The notes under the pieces are model-generated. The model was not told where the DNA came from and did no database searches. It saw nothing but the letters and a program-made list of their open reading frames with translations. A stretch of 21,411 nt of DNA, from NCBI GenBank assembly GCA_937138955.1, contig CAKZPJ010000544.1:1-21411 (forward strand), in the 5' to 3' direction. Positions within the stretch are counted from its first letter, which is position 1. Each line of letters starts with the position of its first letter. The DNA comes from an uncultured Flammeovirgaceae bacterium. Lineage in GTDB: Bacteria; Bacteroidota; Bacteroidia; Cytophagales; Cyclobacteriaceae. This document shows, piece by piece, positions 6,576 to 14,198 of the stretch. The translations under genes and the position numbers were made by a program.

Positions 6576-8060
6576 ATGCATTTGATGTCTTCTGATATAA
6601 GACGCACACCTACCTTTGTTGAATCGGCTATTCCAATCGCTTTTCTGCTTCCCCTGTTAGCAATTAATGTGTTTGTATATGATAGCGATTCTACTTACGG
6701 TCCCAATCAAATAGCGCTGATTCTCTCGGCAGCCGTAGCCGCTTTAATCGCGCTACGTACCGGTGTCACCTGGCCTACCTTACAAGATGGTATCGTAAAA
6801 AGTATTAGCTCGGCTATGTCGGCTATGCTAATTCTGTTGCTGATTGGCTCTCTGGCAGGAACCTGGATGCTGAGCGGTATTGTGCCTGCCATGATTTACT
6901 ACGGCTTGCAGATTCTAAATCCGACTATTTTTCTGTTTGCTGCTTGTATCGTGTGTGCCATTGTTTCGGTGGCAACGGGCAGCAGTTGGTCAACCGTAGC
7001 TACGGTAGGTATTGCACTGCTCGGTATTGGAACCACATTGGGATTATCACCGGGAGTAATTGGTGGAGCCATTATTTCGGGAGCATATTTCGGTGATAAA
7101 ATGTCGCCTCTTTCGGATACAACAAACTTAGCTCCCGCTATGGCCGGAACGGATTTGTTTACCCATATCCGCTACATGACTTACACGACCATTCCATCTA
7201 TCACCATTTCGCTGATTATCTTTTTGGTAATTGGCTTTACCGCAGAAGATAATATGACGGATAGCGGTACCCAAGAAGTACTAACCGCTTTGGACAAGGC
7301 TTTTAATATCAATGGCTTATTGTTCATCGTTCCGGTGGTAGTGATCGGAATGATTATAAAAAAAGTGCCCGCGCTACCTGCGCTACTGGCCGGAACGTTA
7401 CTGGGAGGGCTATTTGCGATTATTTTTCAGCCCCAGGCCATTGCTCAAATAAGCGGCCTAGCTGGAGGGTTAGGTACCTATATGGCCGTTATGAAAGCTA
7501 TGTATACTGAAGTTAGTATCACTACTGAAAATGAAATGGTGAATGGTCTACTATCTACCGGAGGTATGGCCGGAATGCTTAATACGATCTGGCTTATTAT
7601 CTGCGCCATGATTTTTGGGGGAGTGATGGAGTCAGCCGGAATGCTAAAGCGTATTACGCAATCAATTATTCAGTTTGCCCACTCTACTGGCTCATTGATT
7701 GCTTCTACTGCTGCTACGTCGATATTCTTTAATGTTACTGCTTCAGACCAGTATTTAGCTATTGTGGTACCGGGCCGAATGTTCTCTCAAATCTATCGTG
7801 AGCGAGGGCTAAAGCCTCAGGTTCTTAGCCGAACTTTAGAAGATTCGGGTACGGTGACATCAGTACTCATTCCGTGGAACACCTGCGGAGCCACTCAGGC
7901 GGCGGTACTAGGAGTCGCTACATTATCGTACGCTCCATTCACGTTTTTCTGTATTCTTAGTCCGATTATGACGATTCTCTTTGGTTTTCTGAATTTTAAA
8001 ATTGCCCGCTATCAACCAGATGAGTTGGAAGAGGCGAGCCAAGAAACGATTGCAGCATGA
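6576..8060 (+). CDS. NhaC-family Na+/H+ antiporter
   Basis: This is an inner-membrane secondary transporter that exchanges sodium for protons, of the NhaC family. The 494-residue length and about a dozen hydrophobic segments fit. The family signature is clear: TGSSWSTVATVG (134-145) and then ISGAYFGDKMSPLSDTTNLA (167-186), with the Asp and Ser/Thr residues typical of the transport core. A second related segment occurs late in the protein (TSIFFNVTASDQYLAIVVPG), as expected for an inverted-repeat transporter. An ATG three codons downstream (6585) is an equally possible start. The stop overlaps the start of the exonuclease gene in an ATGA, so the two are co-transcribed. Some NhaC-like proteins exchange organic acids (for example malate for lactate), so the ion specificity is not certain. 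Confidence 0.88.
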   Translation: MHLMSSDIRRTPTFVESAIPIAFLLPLLAINVFVYDSDSTYGPNQIALILSAAVAALIALRTGVTWPTLQDGIVKSISSAMSAMLILLLIGSLAGTWMLSGIVPAMIYYGLQILNPTIFLFAACIVCAIVSVATGSSWSTVATVGIALLGIGTTLGLSPGVIGGAIISGAYFGDKMSPLSDTTNLAPAMAGTDLFTHIRYMTYTTIPSITISLIIFLVIGFTAEDNMTDSGTQEVLTALDKAFNINGLLFIVPVVVIGMIIKKVPALPALLAGTLLGGLFAIIFQPQAIAQISGLAGGLGTYMAVMKAMYTEVSITTENEMVNGLLSTGGMAGMLNTIWLIICAMIFGGVMESAGMLKRITQSIIQFAHSTGSLIASTAATSIFFNVTASDQYLAIVVPGRMFSQIYRERGLKPQVLSRTLEDSGTVTSVLIPWNTCGATQAAVLGVATLSYAPFTFFCILSPIMTILFGFLNFKIARYQPDELEEASQETIAA

Positions 8061-8656
8061 TGTTTCCTAAGCATATTACCAAAGAGGAAATCAACGAGTT
8101 ACCCCTTCGCAAGTACGAAGGAAGAATCGTACTGGTTACCGATCCGGATAGACAGGAGGAAGTATTTGAGGAATTGCGGGAACACGCTGTAGTAGGATTT
8201 GATACGGAAGCTCGCCCTGCCTTCAAACGAGGCGTACACTACGATACTTCGTTAATTCAGCTATCGGTTCCTAGTAAAACGTATCTAATTCGCCTAAATT
8301 ATACTGGAATCAGCTCAGCATTTACGGACTTCTTTGCTAATCCTTTGATTAAAAAAGTAGGAATTAGCATTAAAGATGATCTTAAAGATTTACGAAAACT
8401 ATGTTCTAAGCACCATCTTGTTTTCTCTCCTGATAATGTACTGGATCTAAACGATGCGGCTAAGCGCCTTGATGTTCACCACGCTGGGGTGCGGAAGCTG
8501 ACCGGAATCTTCTTAGGCTTTCGGGTTTCTAAAGCCCAACAAACTTCTAATTGGGAGAATCCGAAGTTAACCGAACCCCAAATGCGCTACGCGGCTACCG
8601 ATGCCTGGGTCTGTTTAGAAATCTATCAGCGACTAGCTTATCTTGGCTATGTTTAA
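8057..8656 (+). CDS. DEDDy 3'-5' exonuclease domain protein (RNase D/WRN-exo type)
   Basis: This is a single-domain 3'-5' exonuclease of the DEDDy superfamily, 199 residues. The Exo I motif is VGFDTEARP with Asp49 and Glu51; Exo II is GISIKDDLKDL with Asp107/Asp108; Exo III is YAATDAW with Tyr178 and Asp182, spaced Y-x3-D as the DEDDy class requires. There is no HRDC domain, so it is not a full RNase D, and it has no helicase, unlike WRN. The likely substrate is RNA or DNA 3' ends, acting with two metal ions. Translation is coupled to the antiporter gene through an ATGA overlap; a second ATG follows at once, so the exact start may be 8057 or 8060. Confidence 0.88.
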   Translation: MMFPKHITKEEINELPLRKYEGRIVLVTDPDRQEEVFEELREHAVVGFDTEARPAFKRGVHYDTSLIQLSVPSKTYLIRLNYTGISSAFTDFFANPLIKKVGISIKDDLKDLRKLCSKHHLVFSPDNVLDLNDAAKRLDVHHAGVRKLTGIFLGFRVSKAQQTSNWENPKLTEPQMRYAATDAWVCLEIYQRLAYLGYV

Positions 8657-8657
8657 T

Positions 8658-8685
8658 GTAAGAACACGATTAATCATGTTCTTAC
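8658..8685. repeat. Near-perfect 28-bp palindrome between convergent genes
   Basis: Two 9-bp arms, GTAAGAACA (8658-8666) and TGTTCTTAC (8677-8685), are exact reverse complements, and the centre also pairs (GAT with ATC) except for one C/A mismatch. It begins two bases after the exonuclease stop and ends 13 bases before the accC stop. With no T tract it is a poor classical terminator, but its place between converging genes suggests a two-way transcription stop or an mRNA 3'-end stabiliser. Confidence 0.6.
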
Positions 8686-8697
8686 GGTAATCACTCA

Positions 8698-10059
8698 TTA
8701 AACCACCTCGTATTCGCTAATATCGGAGAGATCAAAAGTATTCATGAAGGCGGTGGTGAAGTTACCCTCCTGAAACTTGGGATCATCCATTAGCTTAATA
8801 TGGAATGGAATAGTGGTTTTGATACCCTCAATGACGAACTCGCCTAATGCTCGCTTCATGCGAGTAATCGCTTCTATACGGGTTTGACCGCTGACAATCA
8901 CTTTGGCAATCATGGAATCGTAGTTGGGGGGAATGCTATAGCCGGCGTAAATATGACTGTCTATTCTTACTCCGTGGCCTCCGGGCATGTGCAAGTTAGT
9001 AATCCTTCCGGGGCTGGGTCGGAAGCCATTAGCCGGATCTTCCGCATTAATTCGGCATTCAATCGCGTGTAGCATAGGGTAGTAATTCTTACCCGACAGT
9101 TCAATACCCGCTGCTACTTTGATCTGTTCTTTAATCAGATCGAAGCTGGTTACCTCTTCAGTAATAGGGTGTTCTACCTGGATTCGGGTGTTCATCTCCA
9201 TAAAGTAGAAGTTCCGGTGCTTATCAACTAAAAACTCAATGGTTCCAGCACCCTCGTAGCCAATGGCTTCGGCTCCTTTAATAGCGGCTAATCCCATCTT
9301 CTCCCGTAGCTCATCGGTCATAAATGGCGAGGGGGTTTCCTCCAGTAGCTTTTGATGGCGGCGTTGAATAGAACAGTCCCGCTCCGATAGGTGGCAGGCT
9401 TTCCCGTTTTGGTCGCCTACAATCTGAATCTCAATATGGCGAGGCTCTTCCACAAATTTCTCCAAATAGAGGGCATCATTACCAAAAGATGCGCCTGATT
9501 CACGGCGGGCGTCGTCCCAAGCTTTCTTAAATCCGCTTTTATCCTCAACAATCCGCATTCCTTTTCCACCACCGCCTGCAGTCGCTTTTAGTATAACTGG
9601 ATAACCAATTTCTTCGGCTATTTTTATCCCTTCGTCAATACTACTTAGTAAGCCGTCTGAACCAGGCACAGTAGGTACTCCAGCCTCCTGCATAGTAGCT
9701 TTGGCGGTGGCTTTATCGCCCATCTTGCCAATCATCTTGGGCGAAGCACCAATAAATTTGATACCGTACTCTTCACATACCCTTGAAAACTCCGCATTTT
9801 CTGATAAAAATCCGTAGCCGGGATGAATCGCATCAGCGTTAGTAATTTCAGCCGCTGCAATCAGATTGGGGATGCTAAGATAAGAAGCATTGCTAGCCGG
9901 TGGGCCAATACACACCGCTTCGTCGGCAAAGCGAACATGGAGGCTATCTTTGTCGGCAGTGGAGTATACTGCAACGGTACTAATACCCATTTCGCGACAG
10001 CTCCGAATAACTCGCAAGGCAATTTCACCTCGATTAGCAATAAGAATTTTTTTAAACAT
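8698..10059 (-). CDS. accC: Biotin carboxylase subunit of acetyl-CoA carboxylase, AccC
   Basis: AccC uses ATP and bicarbonate to carboxylate the biotin on AccB, the first half-reaction of malonyl-CoA formation. It has 453 residues (E. coli has 449). The N-terminal biotin-carboxylase domain begins [16 protein letters not shown]. The ATP-grasp part shows [16 protein letters not shown] (156-171) with Lys159, then [11 protein letters not shown] (231-241), and [20 protein letters not shown] (286-305) with Arg292 and Glu296, followed by ECRINAEDP (334-342). All catalytic residues I can check are kept. There is no fused carrier domain, so it is the stand-alone subunit and not a pyruvate or propionyl-CoA carboxylase alpha chain. 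It is the last gene of the operon that starts at yceD and follows accB after about 100 bases holding an inverted repeat. Confidence 0.96.
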   Translation of the reverse strand: MFKKILIANRGEIALRVIRSCREMGISTVAVYSTADKDSLHVRFADEAVCIGPPASNASYLSIPNLIAAAEITNADAIHPGYGFLSENAEFSRVCEEYGIKFIGASPKMIGKMGDKATAKATMQEAGVPTVPGSDGLLSSIDEGIKIAEEIGYPVILKATAGGGGKGMRIVEDKSGFKKAWDDARRESGASFGNDALYLEKFVEEPRHIEIQIVGDQNGKACHLSERDCSIQRRHQKLLEETPSPFMTDELREKMGLAAIKGAEAIGYEGAGTIEFLVDKHRNFYFMEMNTRIQVEHPITEEVTSFDLIKEQIKVAAGIELSGKNYYPMLHAIECRINAEDPANGFRPSPGRITNLHMPGGHGVRIDSHIYAGYSIPPNYDSMIAKVIVSGQTRIEAITRMKRALGEFVIEGIKTTIPFHIKLMDDPKFQEGNFTTAFMNTFDLSDISEYEVV

Positions 10060-10067
10060 GTACTAGA

Positions 10068-10158
10068 GTGTTGAAGGACTAAAGTGCTAGGGTGCTGGTG
10101 CTTTATTACTTAGCGTAAAGTTCAACGATAATACTTGAGCACTCTACCACTTTAACAC
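10068..10158. repeat. Imperfect inverted repeat between accB and accC
   Basis: AAAGTGCTAGGGTGCT (10081-10096) and AGCACTCTACCACTTT (10138-10153) pair over 14 of 16 positions, one of the exceptions being a G.U wobble in RNA. An outer GTGTT (10068-10072) and AACAC (10154-10158) also pair. The arms enclose about 40 bases. The words (AGTGTT, AAAGTGCT, GGTGCT) are low in complexity and look unlike the flanking genes. It fills almost the whole gap between two genes that must be made in proportion. Confidence 0.7.
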
Positions 10159-10165
10159 AGTGTTT

Positions 10166-10690
10166 TTAGGCTGGGTCAATTAGGAATAGTGGCTGGTCAA
10201 ACTCAACTGGAGACGAATCTTCTATCAGAATTTCCGTAATTATTCCGGCTTGTTCGGCTTCAATTTCATTAAATAATTTCATAGCCTCAACAATGCAGAC
10301 GGTTTGCCCTTTAGAAATCTTATCACCCACCTGTACAAATGGACCCGATTCTGGATTCGGCGACTCGTAAAAAGTGCCAATCATCGGCGATTTAATCGCA
10401 ACATAATTGCTCTTATCTTTTGACTCGGCTGATTCTTTAGGTTCTTCCGACACGGAAGTAGTATCTGGCGTAGTGGATGATGGTGAATTCGGTTGGGAAG
10501 GTACCGCTACCAACCCCGTAGCATCACTGGGCATGGAAGAAGTACCCGGAGAATGAATGATGTTTTGGTGGACTTCTGGGGAGCTATTTTTTTTAATTTT
10601 TAGCTTAATATCGTCGGTTTCTAGCTCCACTTCATCTAAGCCAGCACTGGCGATGAAGTCTAAGAGGTTGCGGATTTCACTGATTTTCAT
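10166..10690 (-). CDS. accB: Biotin carboxyl carrier protein of acetyl-CoA carboxylase, AccB
   Basis: AccB carries biotin between biotin carboxylase and carboxyltransferase of acetyl-CoA carboxylase. The 174 residues divide into an N-terminal segment (MKISEIRNLLDFIASAGLDE, 1-20) that contacts AccC, a Pro/Ser/Thr/Glu-rich linker (about 45-95), and a C-terminal biotinyl domain from about 97. The biotinylation motif EAMK puts biotin on Lys138, in IVEAMKLFNEIEAEQAG. SPMIGTFYESPNPESGPFV (101-119) contains the extra 'thumb' region typical of true AccB proteins. It lies five bases after efp and upstream of accC on the same strand. Confidence 0.95.
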   Translation of the reverse strand: MKISEIRNLLDFIASAGLDEVELETDDIKLKIKKNSSPEVHQNIIHSPGTSSMPSDATGLVAVPSQPNSPSSTTPDTTSVSEEPKESAESKDKSNYVAIKSPMIGTFYESPNPESGPFVQVGDKISKGQTVCIVEAMKLFNEIEAEQAGIITEILIEDSSPVEFDQPLFLIDPA

Positions 10691-10695
10691 AACGT

Positions 10696-11259
10696 TTATT
10701 TTACCCGTTCGGAATAGGACTTGGTACGTGTATCTACTTTGATTTTCTCGTCTTGATTAATGAACAACGGCACTTGGATCGTAGCTCCAGTCTCTAGCTC
10801 AGCAGACTTAGTAGTGTTGGTCGCTGTATCACCTTTGATTCCTGGCTCAGTATAGGTAATAGTGAGTTCTACAAAAGCAGGTAATTCACAACCTAGTATA
10901 GTTTCGGTTTCGTCGTGTACAATAACATCTACCTGCTGCCCATCGGAAATAAATTCCGGGGCATCGATCTGCTCTTCTTGGATTATTACCTGCTCAAAGG
11001 TATTACTATCCATGAAATGATACCCCATGTCATCTTTATAAATAAACTGATGCGGACGGCGCTCGATGCGAGCAGTGGTAATTTTTACTCCAGAATTGAA
11101 GGTGTTCTCTAGTACTTTGCCAGTACGTATGCTCTTGAGTTTTGTCCGTACGAAAGCAGGCCCTTTACCCGGCTTCACGTGCTGGAACTCAACGATGGTA
11201 TAAAGATCGTTGTTATACTCAATGCAGAGACCATTGCGGAAATCTGCGGTGGTTGCCAT
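10696..11259 (-). CDS. efp: Elongation factor P
   Basis: EF-P binds stalled ribosomes between the P and E sites and helps form peptide bonds at proline runs. It has 187 residues, the normal length, with three beta domains: a KOW-like N-terminal domain with the tip loop [10 protein letters not shown] (27-36), a central domain, and the C-terminal OB-like domain ending [27 protein letters not shown] sequence. Lys32, in the PGKG tip, is the residue that is modified in many bacteria; no epmA, epmB or earP gene is close, so its modification state is unknown. Its start is 66 bases after fabH and has its own TAAATTTG element upstream, so it may be transcribed both with and independently of the yceD-fabH genes. 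Confidence 0.96.
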   Translation of the reverse strand: MATTADFRNGLCIEYNNDLYTIVEFQHVKPGKGPAFVRTKLKSIRTGKVLENTFNSGVKITTARIERRPHQFIYKDDMGYHFMDSNTFEQVIIQEEQIDAPEFISDGQQVDVIVHDETETILGCELPAFVELTITYTEPGIKGDTATNTTKSAELETGATIQVPLFINQDEKIKVDTRTKSYSERVK

Positions 11260-11293
11260 AGGTTGTTTTTAGTTAAGTATTACTAGATAAATG

Positions 11294-11301
11294 CAAATTT
11301 A
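11294..11301 (-). promoter_or_regulatory. Candidate -7 element upstream of efp
   Basis: The minus strand reads TAAATTTG, an exact match to the Bacteroidota -7 consensus TAnnTTTG, 34 bases before the efp start. No clear TTTG -33 box lies at the usual distance. The same octamer occurs ahead of yceD. It would give an internal promoter for efp-accB-accC. Confidence 0.45.
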
Positions 11302-11324
11302 GATAAAAAGTTTATTTCGTCTAT

Positions 11325-12320
11325 TTATCCGTCGTATCCCCATTTAACGTAAGTAGCACCCCAGGTGAAGCCTCCTCCGAATGCGGCTAATACCAGATTA
11401 TCGCCTTTTTTCAGCTGTGATTCATATTCCCAGAGGTTGAGCGGTATGGTAGCGCTAGTGGTATTACCGTACTTATGAATGGTATACATTACCCGTTCTT
11501 GGTCTAGTCCCATCCGGTTAGCAGTAGCATCAATAATGCGTTTGTTCGCTTGGTGAGGTACCAGCCAAGCTACATTTTCTGACGATAGCTGATTACGCTT
11601 CATAATCGTTGCTGCTACGTCGGCCATGTGTTTTACTGCATACTTGAACACAGCACCCCCTTCTTGATACACAAAATGCTCTTTCGCCATAACAGTCTCG
11701 ATGGTAGCGGGACGCCGACTTCCTCCGGCTTTTAGATGTAAGTGTTGAGCACCCGATCCATCAGAGCGGAGAACGGAGTCTATTACTCCATAAGGCTCTT
11801 CAGTGGCTTCCAACATAACCGCTCCGGCTCCATCACCGAAAATAATACAGGTAGTTCGATCTTCGTAGTTGATGATGGATGACATCTTATCAGCTCCAAC
11901 TACTAACACTTTTTGATACGTTCCGGCTTCTATGAATTGAGCAGCGGTAGTTAGTGCGTATAGGAAACCAGAACAGGCAGCTTGCAAATCGTAGCCAAAA
12001 GAATTTACTGCCCCAATCTCATTCGCAATGAGGTTGGCTGTAGCTGGAAAAATCATATCTGGGGTAGTCGTAGCACAAATAAGTAACTCTACCTCCGCTG
12101 GGTCTGTACTCGTTTTTCTTAATACTGCTTTGGCTGCTTTGGCTCCCATTACGGATGTTCCCTGATCTTCACCCCGCAAAATACGGCGTTCTTTGATACC
12201 GGTACGGGTGATAATCCATTCATCGGACGTATCCACCATTTTTTCAATATCATGATTGGTGAGAATGTCTTCCGGAACGTATCCGCCAACTCCCGTAATT
12301 ACGGCTTTGCGTGTACTCAT
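11325..12320 (-). CDS. fabH: Beta-ketoacyl-ACP synthase III (FabH)
   Basis: FabH condenses acetyl-CoA (or another short acyl-CoA) with malonyl-ACP to start fatty acid synthesis. The 331-residue protein has the thiolase-fold catalytic triad in standard motifs: Cys116 in [12 protein letters not shown], His256 in [10 protein letters not shown] and Asn286 in [12 protein letters not shown]. The N-terminal [17 protein letters not shown] (31-47) and C-terminal [12 protein letters not shown] (311-322) are also typical. It begins three bases after plsX, an arrangement found in many bacteria. In Bacteroidota FabH often prefers branched primers, but the sequence alone does not settle that here. Confidence 0.96.
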   Translation of the reverse strand: MSTRKAVITGVGGYVPEDILTNHDIEKMVDTSDEWIITRTGIKERRILRGEDQGTSVMGAKAAKAVLRKTSTDPAEVELLICATTTPDMIFPATANLIANEIGAVNSFGYDLQAACSGFLYALTTAAQFIEAGTYQKVLVVGADKMSSIINYEDRTTCIIFGDGAGAVMLEATEEPYGVIDSVLRSDGSGAQHLHLKAGGSRRPATIETVMAKEHFVYQEGGAVFKYAVKHMADVAATIMKRNQLSSENVAWLVPHQANKRIIDATANRMGLDQERVMYTIHKYGNTTSATIPLNLWEYESQLKKGDNLVLAAFGGGFTWGATYVKWGYDG

Positions 12321-12323
12321 ACG

Positions 12324-13283
12324 TTATTCTTTATCAGAAAGCTGATCCTGAAAAGCAGCTCTAATTTTATGATATATGTCGGACTTTGCCATATTGAAGG
12401 CTTGCATAATCATGTTTTTTATGGCTAATGCACTGGAAGATCCATGACCAATAACTACGTTACCATTTATACCCAAAATGGGACTTCCCCCTATGGCTTC
12501 GTAATTCAGGTTATCAAAAAATGGATCGTGGTAGTCTCGACTTTTTAGCAGGTCATAAACCGACTCAGCCATCTTCAGCACAACGTTACCCACGTAACCG
12601 TTACAAACCATTACATCGGCCTTATCGCGAAAGATATCCCGCCCTTCAATGTTACCAATAAAGTGGATGTGATTCTGTTCCTTAAAGAGTTGATACGCTG
12701 CTTGAGTAACTACTGTACCTTTTTGCTCTTCTTCTCCCAAGTTGAGTAACCCCACCTTGGGGCGGTCGATGCCAAAAACGTGTTGAGCGTAGAGCGAACC
12801 AATTTCACCGAACTGTACTAGAATCTCGGGTTTTACATCGGCATTTGCCCCCACGTCAATCAGTACTCCATAGCTGCCGTCTTCGCGAGGAGCAAAACCA
12901 GCCAATGCCGGTCGGATCACCCCTTCGCAGGGCTTTACCGAGAACATAGCACCCACCGACATAGCTCCGGTGTTGCCGGCACTACAAAAAGCATCAACCT
13001 TCTCCTCTTTTAAAAGGTGAAACCCGATACTGATGCTAGACTTTTTTTTCTGGCTAAATGCTTTGGTAGGGTGCTCGTGCATACCGATTACTTCTTCGGC
13101 ATGAACAATTTCTACCATTGATTCGGGAAATTCGTACTGGGCTAGATGCTCTCTTATTGTTTCTTGCTGTCCAACTAATACCAAGCGATCATCTTGGGAA
13201 AATTCGCGAATAGCGAGAGTAGCTCCTTCCAAACAGGTTTTGGGCGCAAAGTCACCACCCATAGCATCGAGCGCAATCCTCAT
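12324..13283 (-). CDS. plsX: Phosphate acyltransferase PlsX
   Basis: PlsX makes acyl-phosphate from acyl-ACP, feeding PlsY for glycerophospholipid synthesis; it is a peripheral membrane enzyme. The 319 residues start [14 protein letters not shown], the hallmark of the family, and contain [14 protein letters not shown] (99-112), [12 protein letters not shown] (141-152) and [12 protein letters not shown] (179-190). It lies between rpmF and fabH with three-base gaps on either side, so the three are one transcription unit and probably coupled in translation. Length and motifs are normal and nothing is missing. Confidence 0.95.
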   Translation of the reverse strand: MRIALDAMGGDFAPKTCLEGATLAIREFSQDDRLVLVGQQETIREHLAQYEFPESMVEIVHAEEVIGMHEHPTKAFSQKKKSSISIGFHLLKEEKVDAFCSAGNTGAMSVGAMFSVKPCEGVIRPALAGFAPREDGSYGVLIDVGANADVKPEILVQFGEIGSLYAQHVFGIDRPKVGLLNLGEEEQKGTVVTQAAYQLFKEQNHIHFIGNIEGRDIFRDKADVMVCNGYVGNVVLKMAESVYDLLKSRDYHDPFFDNLNYEAIGGSPILGINGNVVIGHGSSSALAIKNMIMQAFNMAKSDIYHKIRAAFQDQLSDKE

Positions 13284-13286
13284 AAA

Positions 13287-13478
13287 TTACGCTATGTCTT
13301 CTTTCTCCATCACTACCTTACCTCGGTAGTAAAGCTTGCCCTCGTACCAGTGAGCTCGGTGAAACAAATGGGGTTCGCCCGTAGTAGGATCAATTGCAAT
13401 GTTCCGAGGGGTAAGGCCCAAGTGCGTTCTTCGTTTATCTCTTCTTGATTTGGAAATCTTCCGTTTGGGATGTGCCAT
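13287..13478 (-). CDS. rpmF: Ribosomal protein bL32 (cysteine-free form)
   Basis: bL32 is a small protein of the large ribosomal subunit. Its 63 residues start [19 protein letters not shown], the basic L32 signature. The second half, where many bacteria have four zinc-binding cysteines (CPNCGE and CPSCGYY type), reads [20 protein letters not shown] and then [10 protein letters not shown], with no cysteine at all. This is therefore a zinc-independent form. In this phylum partial loss is common, so I read it as the lineage's normal bL32 and not as a stress paralogue. It sits between yceD and plsX, the classic position. Confidence 0.95.
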   Translation of the reverse strand: MAHPKRKISKSRRDKRRTHLGLTPRNIAIDPTTGEPHLFHRAHWYEGKLYYRGKVVMEKEDIA

Positions 13479-13505
13479 ACTATTTTTAGTTTTTACTAAT
13501 TTCTA

Positions 13506-14039
13506 TTAATTCTTAAGATTACGCAATTTTTGCCACCGAGGGTCAACTTCTTCCTCTTCTTCTGCTCCTGATTTCTCTGACTCTGAGCTAAATATAATTT
13601 CGCCTTCTACCCAAGGATCTTCTTCTTCAGCCAACGAGGGGTGTAGCCGCTTCATTGGTAGGGCTAATCCAATAAACTCGTATAGCAAATGAGCAATATT
13701 GATCTTTTGAGTTCCGGTAGTAATCGTATAAATATCCTCAGAAACTTCCTCTTCTTCTGACCCGTACTGATAAATAATCATCCTATCTACCGCTAAAGAA
13801 TGATCGAAAAGCTCTAAGCTACGGTCGCACTCTAACTGTACTGTACCCTTAATCTGAAAGCTTGCGGTAATCAATGTAGATTGTTTATCCAGTGTTACCT
13901 CTGCCTGAAGATTACCCTTTTCTAACAAATTGCTGTCAAACAATTGAAAGAAAGAGTCTCCCAAGTGATATTCATACGTGTAAACCTTGTCTGATAGTGA
14001 ATATATATCAATATCAAACCGGGTAAAATCTTCCATCAT
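13506..14039 (-). CDS. yceD: YceD/DUF177 family protein
   Basis: This is a DUF177 protein, known in E. coli and plants to affect 23S rRNA accumulation and usually encoded right before rpmF, as here. The 177 residues contain VQLECDRSLELF (68-79), with the Cys and Arg typical of the family's first conserved segment, then INIAHLLYEFIGLALPMKRL (113-132), and a C-terminal DPRWQKLRNLKN (166-177). Between them are acidic tracts (SEEEEVSED, SLAEEEDPW, GAEEEEEVD). The gene is the first of the yceD-rpmF-plsX-fabH-efp-accB-accC string. Start: two ATGs in tandem at 14039 and 14036; I use the first. Confidence 0.88.
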   Translation of the reverse strand: MMEDFTRFDIDIYSLSDKVYTYEYHLGDSFFQLFDSNLLEKGNLQAEVTLDKQSTLITASFQIKGTVQLECDRSLELFDHSLAVDRMIIYQYGSEEEEVSEDIYTITTGTQKINIAHLLYEFIGLALPMKRLHPSLAEEEDPWVEGEIIFSSESEKSGAEEEEEVDPRWQKLRNLKN

Positions 14040-14062
14040 TACCCCCCTTTTTGTTAAGTCTG

Positions 14063-14094
14063 CAAATTTAAGTATATAATTCTAATAAAAGAAA
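14063..14094 (-). promoter_or_regulatory. Candidate promoter of the yceD-rpmF-plsX-fabH operon
   Basis: On the minus strand TTTC (14091-14094) is followed after 20 bases by TAAATTTG (14063-14070), which fits the Bacteroidota TTTG-N19-TAnnTTTG promoter with one mismatch in the -33 box. The -7 element ends 24 bases before the yceD start, giving a short leader. Confidence 0.6.
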
Positions 14095-14121
14095 GCGATT
14101 AAAATGAATTCCGCTTTCTTT
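14088..14121. repeat. 10-bp inverted repeat in the yceD/TPR divergent region
   Basis: AAAGAAAGCG (14088-14097) and CGCTTTCTTT (14112-14121) are perfect reverse complements around a 14-base centre. The left arm covers the candidate -33 box of the yceD promoter. It could be an operator; it lies upstream of both flanking genes, so a terminator role is unlikely. Confidence 0.55.
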
Positions 14122-14198
14122 GATATACCGAAGTAGTCAACAAATTTTTTAGAAAAAAATTACCAATTACCACCTACGTACTATAATTTTCTATCGGA

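Noticed and set aside
8057..8656. Annotation of the exonuclease as RNase D (rnd)
   Set aside because: It has the DEDDy domain only and no HRDC domains, and it is about half the length of RNase D.
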